Positions 16,477 through 25,809 of a DNA stretch of 64,000 bases are shown piece by piece. Made by a program: the position numbers and the translations under genes. Under the pieces are notes generated by a model. The model did not search any database and had not been told where the DNA came from. It saw only the letters and a list, made by a program, of their open reading frames with translations. The DNA lies in the NCBI RefSeq assembly GCF_002592045.1, contig NZ_MEJG01000001.1, forward strand, positions 186,001 through 250,000, read 5' to 3'. Position 1 is the first letter of the stretch. Every line of letters begins with the position of its first letter. Source of the DNA: Parasaccharibacter apium. Its GTDB lineage: Bacteria; Pseudomonadota; Alphaproteobacteria; Acetobacterales; Acetobacteraceae.

Positions 16477-17330
16477 CCCTCATCATCCTTTTCCCACGCT
16501 GCGCCCCGCCCTGGGCGGGTCAAGCCGCGACGCGTTGGGGACTCCATAAAGCGGAGCATCTCCGCCACACGCGCAATATGCCCATATTTCTGCCGGACAA
16601 CACTGACACGCTCTCCCAAGACAGTCTCACCACCAAAAGCACGAGGATATAATTCCCGAAAAGCAAGACGCATTTGTTGAATCTCACCAGCTTCCACCCC
16701 CGCACGTTTCAGCCCTACCCAATTAAGCCCTACGAGACGAGCGCGGTTGCCTAAAACACTCCCATAGGGGATGACATCCATCTCCACACCGCATAGCCCC
16801 CCCACAACGGCCCCACGGCCGATGCGGACAAACTGATGCAACGCAGCAGAGCCCATAATGCGTGCCTGCTCCCCAATAGTAACGTGACCGCCCATCACCA
16901 CATTATTGACGATGATAACGCCATCACCCAACACACAATCATGCGCGATATGGGCGTTAGCCATAATGAGACAATCCCGCCCGATATAGGTCTCTCCCGC
17001 GCCTTGGGCGGTACCACGATGGATTGTGACACTTTCCCGCACGATGGTTCGCGCCCCGATATGGCAGCGTGTCGGCTCGTTTTTATATTTTAAATCCTGT
17101 GGAGGGTACCCCACCGTTGTGAAAGGATAAACCTCTACCCCATCCTCCAGAACGGTATGGCCTTCTACCATAACAGAAGCATGCAACCGGACATGATCCC
17201 CCAGACGTACATGCGGACCGACCACACACCAAGGGCCAATAAACACCCCCTGGCCCAAGGAGGCTTGCGGGTCCACAAGAGCCGTTGGGTGAATCTCCGT
17301 CTCTTTAGGGAGATGTCCCGGTGCTGGCAT
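16473..17330 (-). CDS. lpxA: Acyl-ACP--UDP-N-acetylglucosamine O-acyltransferase LpxA
   Basis: A 285-residue trimeric enzyme catalysing the first step of lipid A synthesis, 3-O-acylation of UDP-GlcNAc. It starts with IHPTALVDPQASLGQGVFIG, then forms a left-handed beta-helix of hexapeptide repeats. The catalytic His lies in NAHIAHDCVLGDGV and a conserved GGHVTIGE stretch follows. The C-terminal helical domain starts near LKRAGVEAGEIQQMRLAFRE. I chose the ATG at 17330 over a TTG one codon upstream. It sits 5 bases after fabZ and overlaps lpxI. Confidence 0.97.
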   Translation of the reverse strand: MPAPGHLPKETEIHPTALVDPQASLGQGVFIGPWCVVGPHVRLGDHVRLHASVMVEGHTVLEDGVEVYPFTTVGYPPQDLKYKNEPTRCHIGARTIVRESVTIHRGTAQGAGETYIGRDCLIMANAHIAHDCVLGDGVIIVNNVVMGGHVTIGEQARIMGSAALHQFVRIGRGAVVGGLCGVEMDVIPYGSVLGNRARLVGLNWVGLKRAGVEAGEIQQMRLAFRELYPRAFGGETVLGERVSVVRQKYGHIARVAEMLRFMESPTRRGLTRPGRGAAWEKDDEG

Positions 17331-17335
17331 CAACG

Positions 17336-17806
17336 TTAATCCACAATCATCGCACTAAACGATGCCTCAGCAACAACCACGCCATCAACCTTCGCTACAC
17401 CACGGAAACGCCACACCGTCCCACGCGCGCGCTCCTTGTTAACATAAATGCGCAGTTGATCCCCCGGCCCAACAGGACGGCGGAACTTCGCGTTCTCCAC
17501 CGTCATGAAATAGACCAACTTCCCCTCGAAAGCCTTCCCGAGCGTTAACACAACCAAGGTTGCCGCTGTTTGTGCCATCGCCTCAATAATAAGCACACCT
17601 GGCATGACAGGACGTGCCGGGAAATGCCCTTGGAAGAAAGGCTCGTTCACCGTTACATTTTTAATGCCAACTGCCGATTCCGCAGCCTTGATATCCTCCA
17701 TCTTGTCTAACAAGAGGAACGGATAACGATGCGGAATCGCCTTCATAATCTGCATCACATCTACGCTCTCAGGCACGTGATGTGTTTGCTCAGTCGCCTC
17801 TCCCAC
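17336..17806 (-). CDS. fabZ: 3-hydroxyacyl-ACP dehydratase FabZ
   Basis: A 156-residue hot-dog-fold dehydratase of fatty-acid elongation. It removes water from 3-hydroxyacyl-ACP and thereby competes with LpxA and LpxD for the same acyl donors. The conserved IPHRYPFLLLDK start of the fold and the catalytic helix GHFPARPVMPGVLIIEAMAQ (His and Glu) are intact. The start is GTG, supported by AGGAGA upstream. The roughly 17 residues before the conserved MQIMKAIPHR are family-variable. It lies between lpxD and lpxA, the classic arrangement. Confidence 0.96.
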   Translation of the reverse strand: MGEATEQTHHVPESVDVMQIMKAIPHRYPFLLLDKMEDIKAAESAVGIKNVTVNEPFFQGHFPARPVMPGVLIIEAMAQTAATLVVLTLGKAFEGKLVYFMTVENAKFRRPVGPGDQLRIYVNKERARGTVWRFRGVAKVDGVVVAEASFSAMIVD

Positions 17807-17923
17807 CTATCTCATCTCCTGGCTTTCATGTGATAGAACGCAATCAGCCTCCCATCTACCAGGTGAGAGGCGCAATGTTCGCTTCTTCTACCAAAGAAAT
17901 GCCAAAACACCAATCGGGGAATA

Positions 17924-18967
17924 TCATTTCCGAGAGAGCTTCCTTAATGTTGCCACATTACGAAAAAACTCTCGAAACGGCATCGCCGGACTACCAATCA
18001 CATCCGCACCGGCATCCACATCATTCATAACACCGCATTGCGCACCAATCCGCGCTTTACGGCCAATATGGATATGACCAATTAGGCCCGCCTGTGCCGC
18101 AATCGTCACAAAATCCTCAATAACGGTAGAGCCAGAGACACCAGCCTGCGACACAACGATGCAACAACGACCCAGCTGCGCGTTATGACCTATCTGCACC
18201 AGATTATCGATGCGTGTCCCCGCCCCAATCACCGTATCACGCATTGAGCCACGATCAATGGTTGAGTTCGCCCCCACTTCCACCCCATCACCCAGCACAA
18301 CACGGCCTAGCTGCGGTACGGTTTCAAACCCTTCTGGCCCAACGGCAAAGCCAAAACCATCTTGGCCAATCCGCGCACCAGGATACAAAACCACGCGTTC
18401 TCCCAATAAGGCATGGCTAAGCGAAACATGCGCCCCAATCCGACACCCTGCCCCTATAACAACATGGTCCCCTACCGAGGCATGTGCGCCGATCACACAG
18501 CCATCACCCAGGCTCACCCCATCGCCAATAACGGCAAAAGGTCCGATCTCCACTTGCTTACCGATTTTAACATCTTGGCCAATAACAGCCGTCGGATGGC
18601 ACTTAGCCTGCACCGGCGGGGCAGGATGAAATAAGCGCGCAACACGGGCCCAAAGCAAATAGGGCTCGCGGCTTATCAGAGCGGTACAGCCTTTGGGGAC
18701 TTTATCAACAAAAGCAGGCCCTAGCACGACCAGCCCGGCCCCCGTTGTCTCCAACAATGGGAGATAACGACGATTATCACAAAAACTAACATGCTGCGGC
18801 CCTGCCGCATGGAGAGGGGCAACCCCCTCAAATAATGTCTCCGCCGTAGCAGGGCCCAAAGCTTCCGCCCCTGTGACCTCCAACAATCGTGCTAAAGAGA
18901 AAGGCCCTGAACGCGTAAAAAAACGAGAATCACCTGGTAGTTGACTCTGCTGCCCTTCCCGCGTCAT
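17924..18967 (-). CDS. lpxD: UDP-3-O-(3-hydroxyacyl)glucosamine N-acyltransferase LpxD
   Basis: A 347-residue acyltransferase, third step of lipid A synthesis. It has the N-terminal uridine-binding domain (about 20-110, including HVSFCDNRRYLPLL) and a long hexapeptide beta-helix, starting at CHPTAVIGQDVKIGKQVEIG. The catalytic His lies in DNLVQIGHNAQLG. It follows skp after 18 bases and precedes fabZ by about 117 bases that hold no other gene. The length agrees with the family (about 340). Confidence 0.97.
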   Translation of the reverse strand: MTREGQQSQLPGDSRFFTRSGPFSLARLLEVTGAEALGPATAETLFEGVAPLHAAGPQHVSFCDNRRYLPLLETTGAGLVVLGPAFVDKVPKGCTALISREPYLLWARVARLFHPAPPVQAKCHPTAVIGQDVKIGKQVEIGPFAVIGDGVSLGDGCVIGAHASVGDHVVIGAGCRIGAHVSLSHALLGERVVLYPGARIGQDGFGFAVGPEGFETVPQLGRVVLGDGVEVGANSTIDRGSMRDTVIGAGTRIDNLVQIGHNAQLGRCCIVVSQAGVSGSTVIEDFVTIAAQAGLIGHIHIGRKARIGAQCGVMNDVDAGADVIGSPAMPFREFFRNVATLRKLSRK

Positions 18968-18985
18968 ACCCGCGCCCCCCTTTAA

Positions 18986-19903
18986 TTAGTGACGCCGTAC
19001 GACAGAGCCCGCCCCCGGTGCCTGCGCTGTCGCAGCTGGCTGTTGGGCCGCTTGCATCAGGCGTTCCTCATCCGCCGTAGTAGGCATTTTCCCTGACTTT
19101 GCCAGGACTTCCGGGTCCACACCATCGGCAGGGATAAAGACATGAGGCAGCACTTTATTCAAACGATCTGCCACTTCCTCCGTAATATCCTGGCCATCTA
19201 CATGCAAGACCGCCTGCTCAGCATGAAGAATCAGATTCATACCATGTGCAGCAGCCACTTTTGCAATAATGCCATCGCGTTGTTCCAACACGCGTTCAAT
19301 CTGATGGAAAGCAACCTGATACGCTTCCTGAATAATCCGCGCCTGATTGCTGAAATCACGCTGATCTTTTGCCCTGCGCTCTTGCAAATGGCGCACCCGC
19401 AATTGAAGCTGATCCGATGTTAAGCTCCGCGCTTGTACTTGTAATTTCTGCTGTTCTGCACGCCACGCGGCCTCTTCCTTCTGCACCAAACGCGCTAGGC
19501 GATCACGCCGCTCACCAAGCACTTGCTGCATTTCCTGAGCCGCGGTGGAAAGCTGCATAACCCCCTGCACGCTAATCAAGCCCAAAGTAACAGCTGGTGG
19601 TGGAGCTTCCTTTGGTACGGCTGGCGATGAAGGAACAGCCGGCAAAGGCAAAATAGGTGGCGTTTGCGGGGCTTCACTTTCGTTCCCATCAGGCGAAGCG
19701 TCCTCCGCCTCCCCCATATCCGGGGCATCAACAGGTGCAACAGGAGCCACCGCCCGATGATGGGTTGCCGGTGACGCGGAAGGCTGAGCCGCTTTAGGCA
19801 CAAACCACGCCCCATTACCATTATTATCCGCCGCGTTACCTAGCCCCAGCGGAAGAAAGACCAAAGCACTCGCAGCGAGTAAAGACAAAGAAAAGCGCGA
19901 CAT
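18986..19903 (-). CDS. skp: OmpH/Skp family periplasmic chaperone with a long Pro/Ala-rich extension
   Basis: A 305-residue exported protein. It has a signal peptide (cleavage likely after LGNA, about residue 24) and then an unusual Pro/Ala/Glu-rich stretch (about 30-105). The Skp core follows (about 107-240): LGLISVQGVMQLSTAAQ, a long charged coiled coil with many Gln, Arg and Glu, and LILHAEQAVLHVDGQDITEE, which matches the end of the Skp domain. A Pro/Ala-rich tail follows. Skp chaperones outer-membrane proteins from Sec to BamA. The gene lies directly after bamA, as in most Gram-negatives. At 305 residues it is much longer than the usual 160-200. Confidence 0.85.
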   Translation of the reverse strand: MSRFSLSLLAASALVFLPLGLGNAADNNGNGAWFVPKAAQPSASPATHHRAVAPVAPVDAPDMGEAEDASPDGNESEAPQTPPILPLPAVPSSPAVPKEAPPPAVTLGLISVQGVMQLSTAAQEMQQVLGERRDRLARLVQKEEAAWRAEQQKLQVQARSLTSDQLQLRVRHLQERRAKDQRDFSNQARIIQEAYQVAFHQIERVLEQRDGIIAKVAAAHGMNLILHAEQAVLHVDGQDITEEVADRLNKVLPHVFIPADGVDPEVLAKSGKMPTTADEERLMQAAQQPAATAQAPGAGSVVRRH

Positions 19904-19957
19904 GAAACCCTCTTATCTAAATAAATATCAGTTTAAAGGAACGTCTCTTCCGTTTTC

Positions 19958-22543
19958 TTAAAACTGTTGCCCAAAACCAAAACGGATCGGATACAGGCGG
20001 TCCCCCCTCTCGCGATGGATCGGCACAGCACCATCAATATTAACCAAACCGAAGGGGCTCTTCCACGAAATACCCAACCCACCTGAAACACGCGGTGTCA
20101 TCGTGCTACCACCGATTGGCGTATAATAGGGGTCGTTAAAATTGCGATAATGGTTACGATCCTTCACACGTTTACCTGAGAGGCTACCAGCATCAATAAA
20201 ACCACGACCAGAAATACCGAGACTTTCACCAAACGGTAACGGGAAGTTCAGCTGAGCTGATGCTGTGTACATGAAGGTACCACCCAGCAAATCATCCTGC
20301 CCTGCACCTGGGCAAAAGCCATTACGGGCTTGGGCAAGGGTATTATTCGCAGTACCCGGGTGACACGGAGCGCGATAATGGGAGCTACGCGGCCCCACAC
20401 CACCTTGCAGGAAGCCACGCAAGTTCTCACCACCGAGATAGAAATTATCAACGATGTTCCTATCCCCGCTGGAGCTCCAGTCATGCATATAACCCACGCC
20501 GCCTTTAAACTGGAGGCCCCAATTATGCGTTCCTGTTAAATCATCCAACGGTACATAATAGGCACCATTTGCCTTCACGCGGTAATATTTTTCATTACCA
20601 CCTAAGCCAGCAAACTCCCCACCAGCACTCACAACATAACCAGAGCGCGGGCTCATGCGGTTATCACGCCGGTCATATGTAATCGTCGTGCCAATCTGCG
20701 ATAGCAAAGACCAACCCGCTGCATTACGCACATAGACAGAAGGCGTATCATCCTGCCAGCCGGCATAATCCTGATTCGGCACACCATTACCCACATGACG
20801 GTCCACCACCGTGTACGTCCAGGATTGGGAGAGATAGCGGTTATAAGCGTAGCCTAGACGGATAGAGGCACCATACTGGCCCTCATTATAGCTCTGATAC
20901 GTTTGATAATTATTCTGGACCGTATAAATATCAAACCCGGCAACAAAGTTACGGCCTAAAAAGTAAGGGTCTGTAAAAGACAAGTCTGCTTGTTTCTCGT
21001 AATACGCAACCGTGCCGGAGAAGCCAGCATCCACGCCTGTCCCCAGCAGGTTATGCTGCTTGAGGCCCACATTCCCCATCACACCGGCATCTGTCGAGTA
21101 CCCACCACCAAGGGAGAACTCCCCTGTTGGCTTCTCCACCACATTAGCACTAACATTGACCTTATCTGGTGCAGAGCCCTGGCTTTGGTCCACATTTGTA
21201 CTGCTGAAATAGCCCATATCTTGCAGGGCCATCTTCGTATATTTGCGGTTAAAGGGCGTGTAAGCATCCCCCTCGACCATAGGCAGATTACGGCGGATGA
21301 CATGGTCACGCGTAACGGTATTCCCGTTAATATCAATCCGCTCCACATAGACATGCGGACCCTCCACAATATCGAAGAGCAGATCCACCAGCTTTTTCTC
21401 TGGGTTGCGGGCAATCTCTGGACGGACCATCGCAAATGGATGGCCGTTTGCCTGCAACCATTCCTGCATATCAGTTGCATTATCTTGCACGGCTGTGCCG
21501 TCATAATACTGGTTTTTATAAACCTCGATATGCTTCTTCACCATCTCTGGAGTGACATGATGCACGTTAGAGCGCACGCCAATCTTATTCAGCTTATAGC
21601 GCGGCCCTTCATGAATCGTGAAGGTAATGTAGAAGCTTTTATGATCAGGTGATAACTCACCCGTTGAGTCGACAATATGAAAATCTACAAAGCCATTCCG
21701 CAGATAAAAACGTCTCAACAGCTCGGCATCATAGCGGACACGCTCTGGATTATATTCATCCGAGGAGGAAAAGAACCGATACCATGCAGCCTCTTTGGAG
21801 GAAATAGCGTGAGACAATACAGCCTCACTATAGGTATTATTCCCCACAAAAGAGATTTTCCGCACTAAGGTCTGGCGTGCTTCATTGATATTAAAAATCA
21901 CATCCACACGATTATGCGACAACCGAATCACCTGCGGGACTACAGTCGCCCCATAACGCGCACGGGCGGCATACATGTTCAAAATCTTCTGACGGTCCGC
22001 AGCAACAATCTGCGTTGAGAACACTGCCCGAGCACGCAAGCTAATTTCTTTGCGCAAATCAGCATCCTTAAGAGTGTGGTTACCCTCAAAGACGATCCGA
22101 TTCACCACCGGATTCTCTACTAAATTAACAACTAATGTATTGCCCTGACGTTGCAAGGTAACATCCCGGAATAACCCAGTTGCATATAATGTTTTTAATG
22201 ACCGATTGAGTGCATCACGACTAAAGCTATCACCAGGTTGTACGACCAGATAAGACAGGACGGTACTCGTCTCAATCCGCGTGTTACCACGGACGTCGAT
22301 AGACTGAATCATCCCCCCTAACGGGACAGGAGCAGCCTCCGCCTTATTTGCCACCGAACGCGCATGCCCACGCCCATGGCTACCTAAAGGCGCAGCCTGT
22401 GCAGCACTAAGCAGGGTTGGTGCCGTACAGACAGACGCCAGCAGAGCCAGTCGAACGGCCATCGGCCGAAAGCTTTTTGTACGCAATCCTGACAAAACCG
22501 GTATTCCTCGTCTCAAAGTTCTACAAACAGCCATCCGCATCAT
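19958..22543 (-). CDS. bamA: Outer membrane protein assembly factor BamA
   Basis: An 861-residue outer-membrane protein, the core of the machine that folds beta-barrel proteins. The N-terminal signal region is extended: a basic segment followed by LALLASVCTAPTLLSAAQA. POTRA repeats run from about residue 75 (IQSIDVRGNTRIETSTVLSY) to about 450. The 16-strand barrel follows, containing the GERGDRLYPIRFGFGQQF end with the C-terminal Phe that BamA itself recognises. It lies between rseP and skp in the conserved order. Confidence 0.97.
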   Translation of the reverse strand: MMRMAVCRTLRRGIPVLSGLRTKSFRPMAVRLALLASVCTAPTLLSAAQAAPLGSHGRGHARSVANKAEAAPVPLGGMIQSIDVRGNTRIETSTVLSYLVVQPGDSFSRDALNRSLKTLYATGLFRDVTLQRQGNTLVVNLVENPVVNRIVFEGNHTLKDADLRKEISLRARAVFSTQIVAADRQKILNMYAARARYGATVVPQVIRLSHNRVDVIFNINEARQTLVRKISFVGNNTYSEAVLSHAISSKEAAWYRFFSSSDEYNPERVRYDAELLRRFYLRNGFVDFHIVDSTGELSPDHKSFYITFTIHEGPRYKLNKIGVRSNVHHVTPEMVKKHIEVYKNQYYDGTAVQDNATDMQEWLQANGHPFAMVRPEIARNPEKKLVDLLFDIVEGPHVYVERIDINGNTVTRDHVIRRNLPMVEGDAYTPFNRKYTKMALQDMGYFSSTNVDQSQGSAPDKVNVSANVVEKPTGEFSLGGGYSTDAGVMGNVGLKQHNLLGTGVDAGFSGTVAYYEKQADLSFTDPYFLGRNFVAGFDIYTVQNNYQTYQSYNEGQYGASIRLGYAYNRYLSQSWTYTVVDRHVGNGVPNQDYAGWQDDTPSVYVRNAAGWSLLSQIGTTITYDRRDNRMSPRSGYVVSAGGEFAGLGGNEKYYRVKANGAYYVPLDDLTGTHNWGLQFKGGVGYMHDWSSSGDRNIVDNFYLGGENLRGFLQGGVGPRSSHYRAPCHPGTANNTLAQARNGFCPGAGQDDLLGGTFMYTASAQLNFPLPFGESLGISGRGFIDAGSLSGKRVKDRNHYRNFNDPYYTPIGGSTMTPRVSGGLGISWKSPFGLVNIDGAVPIHRERGDRLYPIRFGFGQQF

Positions 22544-22688
22544 TTTGATGCAAGCTGTTCACCATAGTCCCATACGCCATAGCGCAACCCATCGCAGCCC
22601 TTTAACCACATAATGACTAAAGACCCACTTATCTCAGTTATAAAACGCTACCCAAGTATGACCTTTTCCCTCATTGAAGGGGCAAAAA

Positions 22689-23777
22689 TCAACCCCTATG
22701 TGCAAACAACCAATGAAAAACGCCCAACCCTCTGAGATCATTCACTGTTGAAAAGACAAAAAGAGCCACAACGAGCAATAATCCAAATTGCAACGCATAG
22801 CCCTGTGTCCGTTCTGATAAAGGACGACCCAAGATAGCCTCGCATCCATAGAACAGCAAATGCCCACCATCAAGCATTGGCACAGGAAACAGATTAATCA
22901 AGCCTAAATTAAGCGACAAAAGTGCCACAAATCCAATCGCACTTGCCATCCCATAATCCACCGCTTGGCCGGACATATGAATAATGCCAATCGTCCCCGA
23001 AAGCTGCTTCGCACTCCGCTGCCCACTGACGATCTGCCAAATGCCTTCCAGCATATTAGCACACATATCCCATGTTTGCCCAAAAGCAGCGGGAATAGCC
23101 TTATAAACAGGCAAGGGTGCCCCATGCTTTAACATAAAGCCCACACCTAAACGGCCGACCTCATGCCCATCTTGCGCGAGACGATCCAACGTCACGGGGA
23201 GTTCTAGCTCTTTGCCCTCCCGCATCACACTAACCTGCATCACCGCCCCCGGATGAGCCGCTACTTGTGTTTGGATATCACCAATGCTGAGGATACGATG
23301 CCCATCCAGCTTGGTAATCTCATCACCTAGCTTTAGACCAGCACGGCTAGCAGCACCATTAGGGGCAAGGCTACCAATATCGGGCTTTGCCTCTGGTTTG
23401 CCGAAGCATGAAAGCAAAACAGCAAATAATATGATGGTCAGTAAGAAATTAAACACCGGCCCTGCGACGGTTACAAGCGCACGGGAGAGGACGGACTTGC
23501 GGTTAAAGGCGTTCTCATCACCTTCCTCAGCGGGGGCATCAGGACGATTCTCAAAGCCATGCAGCTTAACATATCCCCCCAATGGCAAGAGGCTAATTTG
23601 CCATTTTGTCCCCACCCGATCTTGCCATGATGTCAGAGCTGGGCCGAAGCCAATGGAGAATACATCCACCTGCACCCCACGCCAGCGCGCAGCCAAATAA
23701 TGCCCCATCTCGTGAACGAACACGACAATCCCAAAGACAACCAACCCGGCAATAACAGTATGTACGGTATGCATCAT
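22689..23777 (-). CDS. rseP: RIP metalloprotease RseP (site-2 protease)
   Basis: A 362-residue membrane zinc protease that cuts regulators such as anti-sigma factors and remnant signal peptides within the membrane. The zinc motif HEMGH is in the first membrane segment (VVFVHEMGHYLAARW). One PDZ domain lies about 125-205, and the third zinc ligand is the Asp in NLFPVPMLDGGHLLFY. Its start overlaps the dxr stop (TGATG). The position between dxr and bamA is conserved across Proteobacteria. Confidence 0.96.
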   Translation of the reverse strand: MMHTVHTVIAGLVVFGIVVFVHEMGHYLAARWRGVQVDVFSIGFGPALTSWQDRVGTKWQISLLPLGGYVKLHGFENRPDAPAEEGDENAFNRKSVLSRALVTVAGPVFNFLLTIILFAVLLSCFGKPEAKPDIGSLAPNGAASRAGLKLGDEITKLDGHRILSIGDIQTQVAAHPGAVMQVSVMREGKELELPVTLDRLAQDGHEVGRLGVGFMLKHGAPLPVYKAIPAAFGQTWDMCANMLEGIWQIVSGQRSAKQLSGTIGIIHMSGQAVDYGMASAIGFVALLSLNLGLINLFPVPMLDGGHLLFYGCEAILGRPLSERTQGYALQFGLLLVVALFVFSTVNDLRGLGVFHWLFAHRG

Positions 23778-24952
23778 CAGCTCATACGCTCCATTTGCTC
23801 ACGGGCGAGGGCGCGACCACGTTCATCCCAATGATAAATATCCTCCAAAGAGGTTGGCTCTGGATTCTCGGGCATAGCCTGCAAACTTGCCTCAATAAGC
23901 TGGCCAATACCGAGGAAACGAATCTTCCCTGCTAAAAACGCCTCAACGGCAATCTCATTCGCTGCGGAGAACACCGTTGGGGCCACACCGCCTGCTCGCA
24001 ATACTTGGCGGGCTAGACCGAGGGGACGGAAACGATCCTCATCAACGGCCTCAAACTCCATCCGGCCAAGCTTTACAAAATCCAACCGCTCGCATTTCGT
24101 CTCCATCCGCGTAGGGGCCGCTAATGTGTGAGCGATGGGAATCCGCATATCAGCCGTACCCATCTGGGCTACGAAGCTCCCATCCCGAAAACACACCATC
24201 CCATGCACGACCGATTGCGGATGAACCAGAACATCTATCTGATGCTCTGGCAGCGAAAAGAGGCGTGCGGCCTCAATGACCTCTAACCCTTTATTGGCCA
24301 TAGAGGCTGAGTCAATCGTAATCTTCGCCCCCATAGACCATGTTGGATGCTTTAAAGCCTGCTCTGGCGTGGCTTTGGCCATCTCCTCCTTGCTCGCCCG
24401 GCGAAATGGCCCGCCAGAAGCGGTAAGGACGATCTTCTCCACTAAAGACATATCCGCCCCGCCGAGGGATTGGACAATCGCATTATGCTCGGAGTCAACT
24501 GGCAGCAACTCTGCCCCGGCATCGCGCACGGCCTTGAGCATGACATCCCCCGCGCAAACGAGGGCTTCTTTATTGGCTAAAGCGACCTGATGCCCATTTT
24601 GCACCGCTGCCAATGTAGGGGCGAGACCCGCCGCCCCTGTGATGGCGGCCATGGTCCAATCTGCCTCTAGCGCGCCTGCCTCAATCACAGCCTGCCGCCC
24701 TGCTGCGACCTTTGTAGACGTCCCGGCTAGACGCTCTTTAAGCTCGGCATAATGGCTCTCATCATTTAAGACGGCCAGCTCCGCATTTAACGCACGCGCT
24801 TGCTCTGCCAAAAGAGCCGCATTCCGCCCACCTACCAGAGCCCGCACTTGGATGGACTTTGCCTGCGTTTTTAAAAGGTCAACGGTAGAAACACCAATAC
24901 TACCCGTGCTGCCTAATACGCTGACCCGCCGCCGCTCAGAACCTCCACCCAT
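23777..24952 (-). CDS. dxr: 1-deoxy-D-xylulose-5-phosphate reductoisomerase
   Basis: A 391-residue enzyme of the MEP isoprenoid pathway that converts DXP to 2-C-methylerythritol 4-phosphate using NADPH. Seen are the NADPH loop VLGSTGSIGVSTVDLL, the LANKEALVCAG stretch, the metal site DSEHNAIVQSL and the substrate-binding KITIDSASMANKGLEVIEA. I chose the ATG at 24952 because AAAGGAGAGGG precedes it. An ATG 30 bases upstream has a poor Shine-Dalgarno. The product feeds undecaprenyl phosphate made by neighbouring UppS. Confidence 0.96.
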   Translation of the reverse strand: MGGGSERRRVSVLGSTGSIGVSTVDLLKTQAKSIQVRALVGGRNAALLAEQARALNAELAVLNDESHYAELKERLAGTSTKVAAGRQAVIEAGALEADWTMAAITGAAGLAPTLAAVQNGHQVALANKEALVCAGDVMLKAVRDAGAELLPVDSEHNAIVQSLGGADMSLVEKIVLTASGGPFRRASKEEMAKATPEQALKHPTWSMGAKITIDSASMANKGLEVIEAARLFSLPEHQIDVLVHPQSVVHGMVCFRDGSFVAQMGTADMRIPIAHTLAAPTRMETKCERLDFVKLGRMEFEAVDEDRFRPLGLARQVLRAGGVAPTVFSAANEIAVEAFLAGKIRFLGIGQLIEASLQAMPENPEPTSLEDIYHWDERGRALAREQMERMS

Positions 24953-25041
24953 AAACACCCTCTCCTTTAATTGTTCCACCATCTCGCATAAAAGCCTCTG
25001 CCCTATAGCAGATCACCCACCAAATCCTTAAAGAAATAAGT

Positions 25042-25809
25042 CTAAAATAGCGTCCAAAAGGCTGCCTGACCGCTGCATAGAGCAAACAATCCCGCAATGG
25101 GGGCTGCCAGTAACAGCGCATCTAGCCTATCTAGCAACCCGCCATGACCGGGAATCAGCTTACCCGAGTCCTTTACCCCTAAACGCCGCTTAAAGGCACT
25201 CTCCATCAAGTCCCCACATTGGGCCGCAATGGCTAAAATGCCCCCCATAAGACAGGCACTAGCAGACCAACCCGCCCCCGCAACATGGGCAATGACTCCG
25301 CCCATCACCACAGCTCCTATAATCCCTCCGATAGAGCCAGAAATGGTCTTACCAGGGGAGATCGCTGGGGCAAGCTTAGGCCCGCCAATCAAACGGCCCG
25401 TCGCATAAGCGCAACTATCACTCGCAATCACGGCAAATATGACAAAGAGTGTCTCATACAAGCCTTCTGGGCGACTACGCAGCCATAAAAGGGCAATCCC
25501 CCCAAAAATGGAGACCAACACCGGCCCGCAAGTGGGGAGACCAAACAAAAGACTCGCCCCCACCAAAGACGCTACAGCCAACCATTGCCCCTTAATCGCG
25601 ATCAACCCCGCGCAAAGCGGCCATAACATCAACAAGACACCACGCAGAGTTTTCATCCGTTGGCCGAGCAGGCTTTCACCCTCCCAGACCAGACCAATCA
25701 TAACCAGAAGCACTAATGCCCGGTACACCCATCCGCCCGACCATAAGCAAAACAGCACGATAGGCACTAAAACGAGGCTAGAGAGAATGCGCTTTTGCAG
25801 CTCCGTCAT
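25042..25809 (-). CDS. cdsA: Phosphatidate cytidylyltransferase
   Basis: A 255-residue polytopic inner-membrane enzyme that makes CDP-diacylglycerol, the precursor of all phospholipids. The CDS signature is present near the C-terminus as GKLIPGHGGLLDRLDALLLA, with the preceding GDLMESAFKRRLGVKDS. About seven or eight hydrophobic segments cover the rest. The start overlaps the uppS stop (ATGA). The order uppS-cdsA-dxr is standard. Confidence 0.95.
   Translation of the reverse strand: MTELQKRILSSLVLVPIVLFCLWSGGWVYRALVLLVMIGLVWEGESLLGQRMKTLRGVLLMLWPLCAGLIAIKGQWLAVASLVGASLLFGLPTCGPVLVSIFGGIALLWLRSRPEGLYETLFVIFAVIASDSCAYATGRLIGGPKLAPAISPGKTISGSIGGIIGAVVMGGVIAHVAGAGWSASACLMGGILAIAAQCGDLMESAFKRRLGVKDSGKLIPGHGGLLDRLDALLLAAPIAGLFALCSGQAAFWTLF

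Noticed and set aside
20990-21652. Open frame of 220 codons opposite bamA
   Set aside because: Antisense to the conserved POTRA/barrel region; no recognisable domain.
24936-25121. Small open frame between dxr and cdsA
   Set aside because: It overlaps both genes in another frame, with no Shine-Dalgarno and no family match.
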